Shown here: piece by piece, positions 23,955-34,072 of the stretch
Position numbering within the stretch: the first letter of the stretch is position 1
Layout: each line of letters opens with the position of its first letter
Assembly (NCBI GenBank): GCA_016617855.1
Contig: JAECUM010003673.1
Location: 1-64,000, forward strand
DNA length: 64,000 nt
Origin: Megalonaias nervosa
Lineage: Eukaryota; Mollusca; Bivalvia; Unionida; Unionidae
Direction: 5' to 3'
Position numbers and translations under genes: made by a program
Notes under the pieces: generated by a model
Seen by the model: only the letters and a program-made list of their open reading frames with translations
Database searches by the model: none
What the model was told of the DNA's origin: nothing

Positions 23955-24035
23955 TGTTTGTGCTTGGAAATAAGTCAAGTCATACTCCAAAAAAACAGAG
24001 ATCCAGATCTACCATAGCATACTGTACCTCCATAT
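23955..24035 (+). mobile_element. MITE P copy, left part (split by solo-LTR-like insertion)
   Basis: 'aagtcaagtcatactcc' and 'agatccagatctaccatagc' correspond to the left arm. The copy stops at 24035 and resumes at 24973. Confidence 0.65.
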
Positions 24036-24972
24036 TGTTACGAGTCTATGCTCTTAAAATAAGTAACAGAAAAGAGCAAAGACAACAAGCTTTGCAAAAT
24101 TTAATAAATAATTTATTTCCCTAGAATACAAAGTGAAAAATGAGACAAAAGAACTTATGGTATTGCAAATTAAATTCAAAAATAATAAAAGAATTAAAGA
24201 CACATGTCCTGGTAGTGAAAAGTCCTGAATAAAACTCAGTTCAAGTCCCAAAGAGATCCAAAATTGAAGATGATGATGTATCTGTTATGGCCTGCAAAGT
24301 GCTGATGTGTCAGCAGTCTTTTGTTGGATCACAGAAATATTATTCCAGGTTTGAATTCAGTATAAATTCCAATGAATGTCTTTATCCAAGAATTTTGTCT
24401 GAGTACTTTTGTATTTCCAGAGAAAATAATCACTGGAATTCATTAATTTGAAGAAAATAAAATTCAGCCCAAACTGGTCACAACATAATACAACTTAAAG
24501 TGTTAGATGTTAAAGCATGACTGGTAAAATCCTCACAGTCACAAGATAGTATAGTTCTCTGCTTGACCTCAGATCACAATTAGCATTTTCTAAAAACAAC
24601 CATTACCTAATGGAAAGTAACCTTCTAGAATGATCTAATGAGCCTTGTTTATTTACAACACAATAGCCTATAAAATTCACTTAGGAATCTCCAAAACTCT
24701 GACCCAGATAAACATACTGACTCCTTCTTGTTTGCCTGAATAATAATCCTGATAATAAGCTCATATATATATAGAGAGAGAATAATGATGCTGTTATTAG
24801 TTGTTTACATACATGAAAATAAGAAAAAATAAAAAAAGTCAATCACGTCAAGCAGAAATTAACTCGATTTTGGACAAGGTCAAGCCCAGCATAAAATGTT
24901 ACATTACAATAATGTAATGAAATAAAAATTTTAAAAGTAACAAACAAACAATTAAATTAAATATACATAACA
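24036..24972. mobile_element. Solo-LTR-like insertion, 937 bp
   Basis: It begins TGTTACGAG and ends CATAACA, giving the TG...CA and TGTTA/TAACA ends usual for LTRs. It is flanked by ATAT at 24032-24035 and 24973-24976, a 4-bp target duplication of the length typical for Gypsy-type integrases. The same MITE P copy lies on both sides, so the insertion edges are well defined. AATAAA motifs occur (24104-24115) and no protein-coding capacity is seen. Orientation cannot be decided. A non-LTR origin is possible. Confidence 0.65.
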
Positions 24973-25110
24973 ATATCGTGGTCTATGTTGTTGTTCTACT
25001 GATTACTCTTATCTGCACAGACCCAGATCTGCTAGAGCAGTATGTGATGGAAGATCTGGGTCTGTGCAGTTAGTTATTGGACTCCTCTTATCAGCAAGTA
25101 TTTATGGTAA
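24973..25110 (+). mobile_element. MITE P copy, right part
   Basis: It resumes with 'gtggtctatgttgttgttct', spacer 'ctactgattactcttatctg', hairpin 2 ('cacagacccagatctgct' to 'gatctgggtctgtgcag') and an eroded right terminus ending 'gcaagtatttatggta'. Together with 23955-24035 it forms one interrupted copy. Confidence 0.75.
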
Positions 25111-25441
25111 CAGTGCAGTTGGGGTACAGTATATTTTCCAGGGTACCTGAATGGTGAACAACTGTGATGAACATGTCTACCTATTTTTTATTGTGTTAAT
25201 TATGAATGCATTGATTGATTGTCCAGCTCCAAAAGGAGCCAACTCATGTTAAGTAAAAGGTTGCAAGTTAAGGGGTATTTTATCGGGGTAAAAGATTTCA
25301 AAATTATGCTGAATTCTGATTTTCACCAATTTGCACCTGAAAATATTATTTCCAATTGATTTGGTTTTTTTATAACCCATTGATGGCCCCTATTCTTGTT
25401 TACCCAATGCAAAGTCCTAGAATTCTTTCTTTCATTCTTTT

Positions 25442-25747
25442 GTGACCGCTCTGGTGGCCTAAGTGGTTAGAGCATCTGCCTCAGATGCCGGAGGTCGCAG
25501 GTTCAAACCCTGGCTGAGTCATACCAAAGACTTATAAAAATGGTACTAACAGCTGCCTCACTTGGTCCTCAGCATTACGAGGTTAGTGTTTGGACTGGCC
25601 TGTGTCAGGATAATGTGACTGGGTTGGATATGATGCTTCATCTTTGCGACATGATGCTCCAGTGCTAGACATCAGTATAAACTGCCACACTGCAGACATT
25701 GTAGCAATACAATTGAAAAATCATTAAAGCTACGTTAAAAATCCAAA

Positions 25748-25818
<71 letters not shown>
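25442..25818 (+). mobile_element. SINE A copy 6, full length with long (CA)n tail
   Basis: Near-complete plus copy: A-box-like 'tggcctaagtggttagagc', B box 'ggttcaaaccc', body, then 'ttaaaaatccaaatcacac' and about 34 CA repeats (25750-25818). The pre-insertion word 'attctttctttcattctttt' at left resembles 'attctttcttttg' after the tail, a possible imperfect target duplication. Useful as the family reference. Confidence 0.95.
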
Positions 25819-25819
<1 letters not shown>

Positions 25820-26079
25820 TCTTTCTTTTGTTTTTTTTTTAAAAGAATGTACAATAGAAAATGACTACACTGCAGTGATATTCCATGCTGCATGAACAAA
25901 CATCTGTGTTGGCTTTGGCAATAATTTGAAATTCTGATTTCCTTTAAAACATTTATATCAGCAAAAACTTGCAGTTCCAGAGCCACATGGGAAATGGTAT
26001 ATCTTGATAGCTTTTGGAATTAAGTAATTTGTAACAGTTTTGCTACCACTAGCTAGATTTATCACAATTGCAAACAAGG

Positions 26080-26340
26080 CAGTGTGGGAATTTTGTTTAT
26101 CTTGATTTGGGTGGCATTTAGCAATTTAAAAAGAATTCTCATCCTGCAGTTTAATCAGAGATTTGGCAGCTTGAATTGATTTGAATGAAATACTGAAATA
26201 AACAAAACTTTCATTACATTCACATTGAAAAACCTGCAGCATGTTTCTGTTTATTTTCCTTGATAAATTTCAAGTGTGTTTCAAATCATTTACTTCATTC
26301 TTTGGAATTTGGTGCCAGTGATGTGCTACACACATGGTCG
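26080..26340 (+). repeat. Dispersed repeat G, copy 2
   Basis: See the partner at 2640-2880. Conserved blocks are 'gcttgaattgatttgaatg', 'gaaataaacaaaac', 'aaaacctgcagcatgtt', 'ttccttgataaatt' and 'ggtgccagtgatgtg'. Internal divergence is substantial, so this is an old pair. Confidence 0.6.
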
Positions 26341-26404
26341 ATGCATTTCTACTTGCAACTATGCAATACTGCATCATTCTGTCACTCTGGTGTGAGGACC
26401 CATA

Positions 26405-26650
26405 ACTGACAGGCTTAGTGGGCGAAGATTGAATTCTTAAGTTGTGGGTTTAATTCCATATGCTGGCTAGTTGTTTTTCCTCATGTCCACTGTTAAACCA
26501 TAAGGGACCATATTGTTCTGGGGTTCGAGTCTTGGGCTCGGCCAATGTGGGAATGTGAGAAAGCTTGCCAGTGGATTGGTGAGTCTTCCCAGGGTTTTCC
26601 CCTGGGTTTGTCCTCCACAATTTATGGCTTTAAACTCAATAACAACAACC
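26405..26650 (+). mobile_element. SINE B copy 3 (5' decayed)
   Basis: 'ggggttcgagtcttgggctc' (B box), 'gaatgtgagaaagcttgcca', 'cagggttttcccctgggttt', 'ctcaataacaacaac' tail. A second B-box-like 'gtgggtttaattcc' at 26445 may be an independent decayed tRNA-like head. Confidence 0.75.
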
Positions 26651-27621
26651 ATATGTCCATATCTCCACACATCTGTACCTCCATTTTGATTCCTATTACT
26701 AAACTTACGGAGTCCTGAAATTATACACACTTAGTTTTAAATAGATGACCTGATTTGATTTTCAGAGCAATAAAGCAATTTTTAAATTTTTACATATTCT
26801 TGACCTTTTACTTTGTTGACGATTTCTGCATCTGAGGAATAATGATTTTTTTTTTTAAAATTTGACACAGATTGCTTCAATTGCAATTTTTCAAACTATG
26901 AATTGTGTATTTAATTACTATGAACAAGAATTCAGTAATATGATATGGAGTAAAACAATTTACCACGATAAAAATAGCCTGGCAGCAATGAATCAGTTCT
27001 CTAGATAACTCTGAATGAATGAAGAATACCGAAATAATAATTGCCATATGGGCAGATGTCGAGTGAATTGCAAGTAATTTATTAATTTATTTAAAACTAC
27101 CATACACAAGTATCTGACAGGCTGTTGACTTTGTTGGCTAAAATGTAAAATTTTGCAACATTGTAACTTTACAGTGGTGTGAAGTTAAATTCTGTTTTAA
27201 AGATGGGAGATTTATCAAAATTAAGTGGTAATTGTTCTGAACAAACTTTGTCACCAACACTTTCGCATCAGATTACAAATAAAAGTGTCATCACAAAAAA
27301 TGATGCAGAAACCCTGGACAGAATTTAGCAACTTTCACATTGGTATCACTGCAGTTTGTCTGCTTTACCATTCATTTCAAGTTTTGGTTTTTGTGTGTAA
27401 AGATTTTTTAGAGTACACATGCATGGTTTGTAATATAAAAAAAGCCTACCTTGAATCCTGTCAATTTTTTTTAGTAAGAATCTAACATTATCAGGGTCTG
27501 ATAATCCTAATTTTGGATTAATTAACTTCAAAAGTCTCGGATAGATACTATTCTGTTCAATAGTACCCACTGTTTTAATGTTGCTGCATAAATATGGAGG
27601 GTACATAAAGAATATTCTCAC
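26651..27621. other. Unassigned sequence
   Basis: AT-rich, with overlapping chance frames on both strands at 27225-27633 (86 and 95 codons) and no recognisable domain. Confidence 0.35.
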
Positions 27622-27712
27622 AAGTTCAGACACACTGCAAACAACACAGACCCTGATCTGCTATTGCATAATGTGCTGGCAGGGCATAGTCAATGTTCTA
27701 CTGATTATGTTT
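27622..27712 (+). mobile_element. MITE P partial copy
   Basis: 'aagttcagacacactgcaaa', 'caacacagaccctgatctgc' and 'gttctactgatta' give hairpin 1 plus the spacer. The right half is absent. Confidence 0.7.
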
Positions 27713-28242
27713 GAAATGCCTGGACTCCCATTTAAATGGAGATGTTGATCCCTACTGGCTGTTGAGTATGCAATTGGTGTATCCAATAAAGTTCTCTATC
27801 TTTCTGAATAATGTTGCAGCTAGAAAGTTCAGAATCCGATTGGATGATTCCTATTATCTGATATTGAACACAATTGATGTTGTTTCTAGGTTGAAAGTGT
27901 TTAGATAATGGGGTCTCCTTCTTGTTACAGATATGCCAGAGGTGATCTTTTAGTCTCACTTGGAATTCACTTTTTGCCACAAAGTGGACAGGTGAGTAAT
28001 TAAGTAAAATTACATGTAATACAATGCCATCTTAGTGTTGATGTATACTGGAGGTATTTTAGATTTATCCATTTTCATACAAAAGTTGCAATTAACAGTT
28101 TCACAATCCAGTACTTTTTGTTCAGGGAAAGTTTTACCCATGAAACCTGGGTGTTTGCCCTGACCTTAGCTCTTATTAAGTGATTGCTTAATTGAAACCA
28201 ATTCTCTGTGCAAAGACTAGTTCCTTTTGGAGTAATATATTC

Positions 28243-28326
28243 TATCGATTACATCTAGCAAACCTCACAGACCCAGATCTGCTGGTGCATAGTGCTGTTT
28301 GTAACTGGACTTGACTTTCAAGTAGA
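28243..28326 (+). mobile_element. MITE P partial copy (right half)
   Basis: 'tcgattacatctagcaaacc', 'cacagacccagatctgctgg' and 'actggacttgactttcaagt' are the right half, with hairpin 2 shortened. Confidence 0.65.
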
Positions 28327-28429
28327 ACAATGATGTACAGTTTAGTGTTTTATCTCCATTTCTGTTTCAAAACACTGTTATTTCAAACATTTTGTTTCAT
28401 TCTTCCAATACCACAGTTTTCATATTCTA

Positions 28430-28510
28430 TGCTATTCTCAGTATATCACAGTTTGGTACATAAAATGGTTCTCAGTATATATTGTGGTTTGGTACACAAC
28501 ATGGTCAGTT
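28430..28510. repeat. 34-bp repeat, about 2 units, related to the 39-bp minisatellite
   Basis: 'ctcagtatat' starts at 28437 and 28471 (34 bp), each followed by '-ca-agtttggtaca-aa-atgg'. The order ctcagtata / agt / ttg-taca-aacatgg matches the 56-58.9 kb units. Confidence 0.5.
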
Positions 28511-29023
28511 TGGACTGTTCAGTGGAAGTAGAATGTGCTAATTATTTGGACACTAATATTATTCTGGAATTGTTGTGAATTATTCAAAGGAGTTCTGATT
28601 GATGCCATCTTCACAACACCGTGATTCCTGGCGGACCAGTACATTTCCGGTTTTAAAATTTATACTTGACTTTTCATTTTTTTTTTACTTTCATAGAACT
28701 TTTATTGGGATTATTTTTTTATTCAATTCATAATGCTTAGGTTCCTCTCCCATTTTCATTTATGACTTTGATAATGAAATTATTTTTTAAGTTTTACAGA
28801 ACTTGTTGGTTTTACTTCTTTCTGTTACTTAGTTTATGACCATAGAGTCATAAGAATATCTTGTATTAAGTGCTCAATAATCCAGAGAAATATTTACGTG
28901 TTTCAATATCTACTTTACCTGAAAAGGGCTGCCCTTAGAATTATCTGTTTCGGATCTTGCTCTTATTTAAGTTTAGTATTCATTCATTATCTGCCAATAT
29001 TTATTTAACTTTCTTTACAAATT
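28511..29023. other. Unassigned AT-rich sequence
   Basis: No recognised element or gene. T-rich runs at 28678 and 28713. Confidence 0.35.
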
Positions 29024-29313
29024 GATTTGTTGTTGCTGTTGTTTTGTGTGTAATGCCATTTGTCAGTACAGGATAGGCTGTACATGGCGGCAAGTACAAC
29101 TGGTAGAAAAAGAACCTGGAATAACCCAGTAAGAACCACCAAACCACGGGTAACCACCAAACCACAGGTAACCACCAAACCATGGGAAGCTACTGGCATC
29201 TTTCTCACATACCCACATTGACCAAGCACGAGATGCAAACCCATTCAGGCAGAGGTGCGATGACAGTGATTGATACAGGAATGCACTTTAGACCACTTGG
29301 CCATGGGGTGTTC
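29024..29313 (-). mobile_element. SINE B copy 4 with internal 18-bp triplication
   Basis: Minus-strand copy: (TTG)n-like tail at left, 'ggctgtacatggcggc', 'gaagctactggcatctttctc', tRNA-like head complement 'tagaccacttggccatgggg'. Within the body an 18-bp word 'aaccaccaaaccacgggt' is present three times in tandem from 29134 to 29187, which lengthens this copy. Confidence 0.88.
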
Positions 29314-29624
29314 CCTCTGTGCAAGTTGATAATTTATTGCTTAATTGTGTTGCAAAGTTTTTAACCCCCAGAAATTAGTCAAACTTAAAAATTTTACAAT
29401 AGCAGCCATCAGTCTTTTTTCATTGCAATTTGTATTGCCAGAAATGTTATTTTAAAGTGGAAATCAAATGCCATCTTAGTTTCTGTCACCTTTACTAGCT
29501 TGTGCCACTGCTTGAGACAACATAGTTCTCGATAGACATAGACTAAAGAAATAGTCAGCAGTCTTTAAGATTTTTCTTTGCAAATAAAAGTGCAGCCAGA
29601 GGTTCACAAGTCAAGAATATATTG

Positions 29625-29765
29625 GCTTATTGATATAGATCATTGGAACTTCTAATCCAAGGATCATGAACCTGATACCCACCCAGACCATCCCAGGTCG
29701 GCTACCACCTTGGTGTGTCCTTGGGAAAGTGCAACACTGCATATAACATTGATGTTAACTAAATG
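29625..29765 (+). mobile_element. SINE-like group D, copy 3
   Basis: 'gatatagatcattggaactt', 'ctaatccaaggatcatgaac', 'ctgatacccacccagacca' and 'gtgtgtccttgggaaagt'. Nearly the same 5' sequence occurs at 33864, so both copies keep the family's 5' end. Confidence 0.7.
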
Positions 29766-30080
29766 TCATAGACACTGGTCTTCAGGGTAAATAGAATTAC
29801 AGATGAAGCAGCAGGTGGCAAGCATTTGCTACCAACTTTCTAATCTGGTGGCAAACATTTTACCTATAAAAAAAAATGTTAGGACTGAGCCGATCTGTAT
29901 CTCATATAATACCAGTATCATCATTGTTTATTTTAACATCACCCTTCTAGAAAATTCCATGAATTCCTGAAAGTAAAATTTCCACCTTTATCTTCACCTG
30001 AAGGAAGGTGTTTGATAGACATTTTTTATCAGTGAGTTTCCAACTTTGTGTCACTGGGACATATTCTCTTCTTTTAATGA

Positions 30081-30377
30081 TTGACCACTCTGGTGACCTA
30101 AGTGATCAGGGCATTTGCAACAGATTTAGGAGGTTGTGGTTTTAAACTCTGACTGAGTCATAAAAAAAAGACTTATAAAAATGGTACTCACAGCTTGCTT
30201 GGTGCTCAGCATTAAGAGGTTAGTGTTAGGAGAGGTCGGCCTTGTGTCAGGATAATGTGACAGGTTGGGACAACGATCTGCAACATGATGCCCCAGTGCT
30301 TGATATCAGTATAAACTGTCACACTGTAGACATTGTAGCAATATGACAGAAACATTTTTAAAACTATGTTAAAAATC

Positions 30378-30411
<34 letters not shown>
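30081..30411 (+). mobile_element. SINE A copy 7
   Basis: 'gaccactctggtgacctaag' head, B box decayed to 'ggttttaaactc', full body, and a (CA)n tail at 30381-30411. Confidence 0.9.
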
Positions 30412-30413
<2 letters not shown>

Positions 30414-30584
30414 AAAAACTCTTGGTGCAAAATTATATTTTACCAGGGTTTATCCAGATAGCAGAACCATAATAAGTTAAGGCCCCCCAAAATATGTGTT
30501 TTCTATTGCACTAATTTTAAAATTAGAGTAGGTATATTGTATGTGTAATATTATATATATATTATAATGATGAATTTTTAAAAT

Positions 30585-30588
<4 letters not shown>

Positions 30589-30663
<75 letters not shown>
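30589..30663. repeat. (TA)n microsatellite, about 37 units
   Basis: An uninterrupted alternating AT tract. The 83-codon minus frame over it is a low-complexity artefact. Confidence 0.95.
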
Positions 30664-30665
<2 letters not shown>

Positions 30666-31127
30666 ATAATGAAAGATTAGTTTATATAATATACTAAATG
30701 CTTCAAGTACTGGATGAAACCAGCTCAATTTGCATAAATCAGTTTTGGAATCGTTAATATTTTATTTTTTGTTTTATTTATATTTTTTTACTTGGAGGGG
30801 GTGGAATGCTAGGGTTAGCACTGAAAAACAGGGACAGTTGACTGACTGGAAACACACATCCTTTTTGGGGCCTAATTAGCTACTTGGTACTGTGTATTTT
30901 GAACTCAGGTCTTCTGCTGCTTTATCAGGGTCTTAATATTTGTGGTGAACAACTGTAGACTAAACAAAAACAAACTGACTTCATAGCATTTGATGGTATA
31001 TTCAACTTTTGTTTAATTTAAGGATAAAATAAGGAGAATAATTCAATAATAACAAATTGATTGGAATGGTGGGGGAATGAACTCTGTCCATATTTTGGAC
31101 CACATAAAACCTTTTGTGTTGTTTAGA

Positions 31128-31290
31128 CTTTTGTTTTGATTTGGGGTTTCATGGCACAGTGCTGAGGCAATCTGAGTAAAATGCCTTGCCCAAGGATGCA
31201 CCCTGGTAGCCAACCCAGGCTGGTCTAATGTTAGGATTTGAACCTGCATCGTTTTGGTCACAAGTCCGGCATGCTAACCACCATTTCACC
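31128..31290 (-). mobile_element. SINE-like group C, best copy
   Basis: On the minus strand: tRNA-like head 'ggtggttagcatgccggact' with B-box-like 'ggttcaaatcc', followed by a body carrying the complement of 'gaggcaatctgagtaaaatg' and a 3' end 'ccatgaaaccccaaatcaaa'. Related pieces at 12400, 22735 and 48690. Confidence 0.7.
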
Positions 31291-31768
31291 TGTCTTCATT
31301 GGTTGCTTCTTATTACATGCAGGATGGCACATAAAACCTATTGTACATTCCCACATTTTTGTTAGAAATCAAAGCATTATTATTAATTGTTTTGCTATTT
31401 TGCATTGCATGTGTTGGGAGCTTCAAGTTGGGATATGGTATACACTTGGTGTTTGATGTAAGGTCATGCATGAGAAATGGGTGTGTAATAACCTGTGGCA
31501 TGCTTGTCAGACATGGGGAGGATGCTGATATGTTACATTGTTAGAGGTGAGAAGTTTCCCTCCCCTTATCAGGCTATCCAGGTGTTGTCAGTCAAGCAGG
31601 AACTTTCCATTCACTTGTACTGATCTTTCTTAGAGTGCAGAGATTCAAAATAAATTTCAAAGGTGATTACTTCACCATATTCAAATATAGCATAGCATTA
31701 CCTTCATATTAGACATGTATAGTGCTATAGAGCTATGTGTTATACTACAAGCCTTGTTTATATTGCCA

Positions 31769-32091
31769 ACTGCTCCAGTGTCCTAGCAGTTAGAGCTTCC
31801 GCCTTGGATGTGGGAGATCACGGATTCGAACCCCAGCCAAGTCATACCAAAGACTTATAAAAATGGTATTAACAGCTGCCAACTCACTAGGTGCTCAGCA
31901 TCATGAGGTTAGTGTTAGGACTGGTTGGCCTAGTGTCAGGTTAATGTGACTGGGTGGGACATCATGCTACATATCTGTGGCATGATGCCCCAGTGCTAGA
32001 CATCACTATAAACTGCCACACTGCAAACATCATAGTGATATGGCTGAAAAATTGTTAAAGCTACATTAAAATCCAAATCACTCACTCACTC
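31769..32091 (+). mobile_element. SINE A copy 8 with 13-bp target duplication
   Basis: Full plus copy, 'actgctccagtgtcctagca' to 'atccaaatcactcactcact'. The tail is (CACT)n rather than (CA)n. It is flanked by GTTTATATTGCCA at 31756-31768 and 32092-32104, a perfect target duplication that fixes both ends of the element. Confidence 0.95.
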
Positions 32092-32168
32092 GTTTATATT
32101 GCCAGCATGATGCCCAGAACAAATTTCTGGACACCTGTGAGATACTGCCACCCTTACGTATTGGCATC

Positions 32169-32391
32169 TGGGGACCTGGGTGGCCGGGTGGTCACAGGCA
32201 TTTGCCTTTACAGATCACTGACATCATGCCTGGGTTAGAGTCTCTGGCTCAGCCAGCATGGGTGTATCAAAAAGATTGCCAGTTGCTTCCCATGGATTGG
32301 TGGTTCTTCCCGGGAGTCTTCTAGTTTATATCTGTCTGCCATATATAGCCTATCATGTGCTGAAACTGTGGTGTTAAACCCAAACAACAAC
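32169..32391 (+). mobile_element. SINE B copy 5
   Basis: 'cctgggtggccgggtggtca' (A-box region), 'tgggttagagtctctggctc' (B-box region), 'ttgccagttgcttcccatgg', 'atatagcctatcatgtgctg' and tail 'acccaaacaacaacag'. It lies 77 bp from SINE A copy 8. Confidence 0.88.
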
Positions 32392-32831
32392 AGAAACATA
32401 TTGGCATGCATTAGTCCAACATCTACACAAAAATGCTGTTATTTGCACTGTCTTAACTATAACTGTAATTGATTCTTTATACATGTATCAGGTGTGCATT
32501 GATCTCAGCTGTTGCTGTGTCTTTAAATCAGTCTTTTAAATAATGATTGCATTTAGTGTATTCAGAACTTTTTGAGGGCCTGTGTTGTCAAAACTCCAAT
32601 TTTGATGCTGTATTAACTAACAGTAATTTGTAAATAGACAGAAAAAGTCCTTCAAGCTTTTTGCTTAAGTTAATTTTAGTAAATACTTCAGTTTGTAGTT
32701 TACAATTTTAGTTATCACTATTTTTTCTCAATTTTATTGGACATTATACCTTTTAAATTATCAATGATTAAATGAAACTTAGTTTTATTTCACTAAATAC
32801 TATTGTATTCTATGTTCGTATTCTTTAGATT
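32392..32831. other. Unassigned AT-rich sequence
   Basis: No element or gene recognised. Confidence 0.35.
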
Positions 32832-32902
32832 CAGTAGCTAAAGTATGTATCCACCAGTAGCTAAAGTATGTATCCACCAGTAGCTAAAGTATGTATCCAC
32901 AG
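32832..32902. repeat. 23-bp tandem repeat, 3 perfect units
   Basis: 'cagtagctaaagtatgtatc' followed by 'cac' occurs three times without a mismatch, indicating recent expansion. Confidence 0.95.
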
Positions 32903-32973
32903 TATCTCTCCCAAGATAAGAATGGGGGACAGTCTAATAAATTCATTATAGTATGTCTGACACCATGCTGATA

Positions 32974-33130
32974 CCATATATACTCACTTATAAGTCAAGT
33001 CAAACTGCAAACAACAATGATCCTGCAGATCAGGGTCTGTGTTGTTTGTTCAACTGATTAATCCCAAAAAATCTGCACAGACCCAGATCTGCCGGCACAG
33101 TATGACTTCTAAGAGAGTATATATTGTACC
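32974..33130 (+). mobile_element. MITE P copy, shortened hairpins
   Basis: TA + 'ccatatatactcacttataa', hairpin 1 reduced ('aatgatcctgcagatcaggg'), spacer 'gttcaactgattaatcccaa', hairpin 2 reduced, and right end 'agagtatatattgta'. Both hairpin stems have lost inner sequence symmetrically, as expected for deletions at palindromes. Confidence 0.85.
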
Positions 33131-33863
33131 AAATCAATAAATGGGGATATCACTATAATATATCTGGTACATATCCATGTCTTGTTATAGCCCTTAGAAA
33201 TGTGCTTCAAGGCATTGTATTTCCCTCCTAATTTTATGGAATAAAATGTTTTTAATATATTTCAAGAGTTGACATTTTAGGCGTATCCTCCTCATTTCAC
33301 TATCTGCCCACTTCCCACCCACATTACATGAATCTATACTGAATGATAATAACAAATTTTCCAGTCTTGAGACACACTACTCTGCTCTTTAATCTCAACA
33401 TGGCAGTAAAGGTAAGACATAATGGCAATATTAGTTAACTTGAATACCATTTAATGTTCAGATACTATCAGCCTTTCACCCTCATGTCTTAAAGGCTTCA
33501 ATGAAGATTTCAATCACATTTCTAATTAAGTGTATCATATATCAGTTTATTGTATGATAATGGCAGTTAGGCAAGTCAGTGTGCAAATGCATTTCACTTT
33601 TAAAACTTGGCTTTCTAACATGATATTTCCAGATGCAAGTCTTATCTGAATGTAAAAAATCCTAGTATGATCTGATTAGAAAATGACTTGATGGTTGATA
33701 GGGGATACTTCTCAATGCTGTCAAAATCTTCTCGTGTATGCCACTTACTTTTTGATGTTTCAAAATTTGCCAAGAGACACTTTGCTGCAAATGTGAAAGA
33801 ATATTCAGTAAAAAATCACTACTATTAATAGAAGAGTCATTGTAGCTTGATTATTGATTATTG
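33131..33863. other. Unassigned sequence
   Basis: No recognised repeat, RNA or coding exon. Confidence 0.35.
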
Positions 33864-34072
33864 GAATATATTGGGTTATTGATATAGATCATTGGAACTT
33901 CTAATCCAAGGATCATGGACTTGATACCCACCCAGGCCATCCCAGGTCAGCTACCTTGGTGTGTCCTTGGGAAAGTTACTTTGCTTCCATTTCATTGGTG
34001 TGATAAAGCCATTAATGTGCTAAAAGTGTGGTTAAAACAACTAAACCAGCAAAGAAATTTGTACTTGTGCTC
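33864..34072 (+). mobile_element. SINE-like group D, longest copy
   Basis: 'gatatagatcattggaactt', tRNA-like region with B-box-like 'cttgatacccacccaggcc', 'ggtgtgtccttgggaaagtt', 'gtgataaagccattaatgtg', and an A-rich end 'aaaacaactaaaccagcaaa'. Reference copy for group D. Confidence 0.75.

Noticed and set aside
24036..24972. A complete LTR retrotransposon
   Set aside because: Only one LTR-like unit is present, with no gag-pol, primer-binding site or second LTR within the bounded insertion.
25442..25520. tRNA gene
   Set aside because: The A/B-box-like sequence is the head of SINE A, repeated in many copies with a constant SINE body and no plausible cloverleaf. The SINE B heads were rejected likewise.
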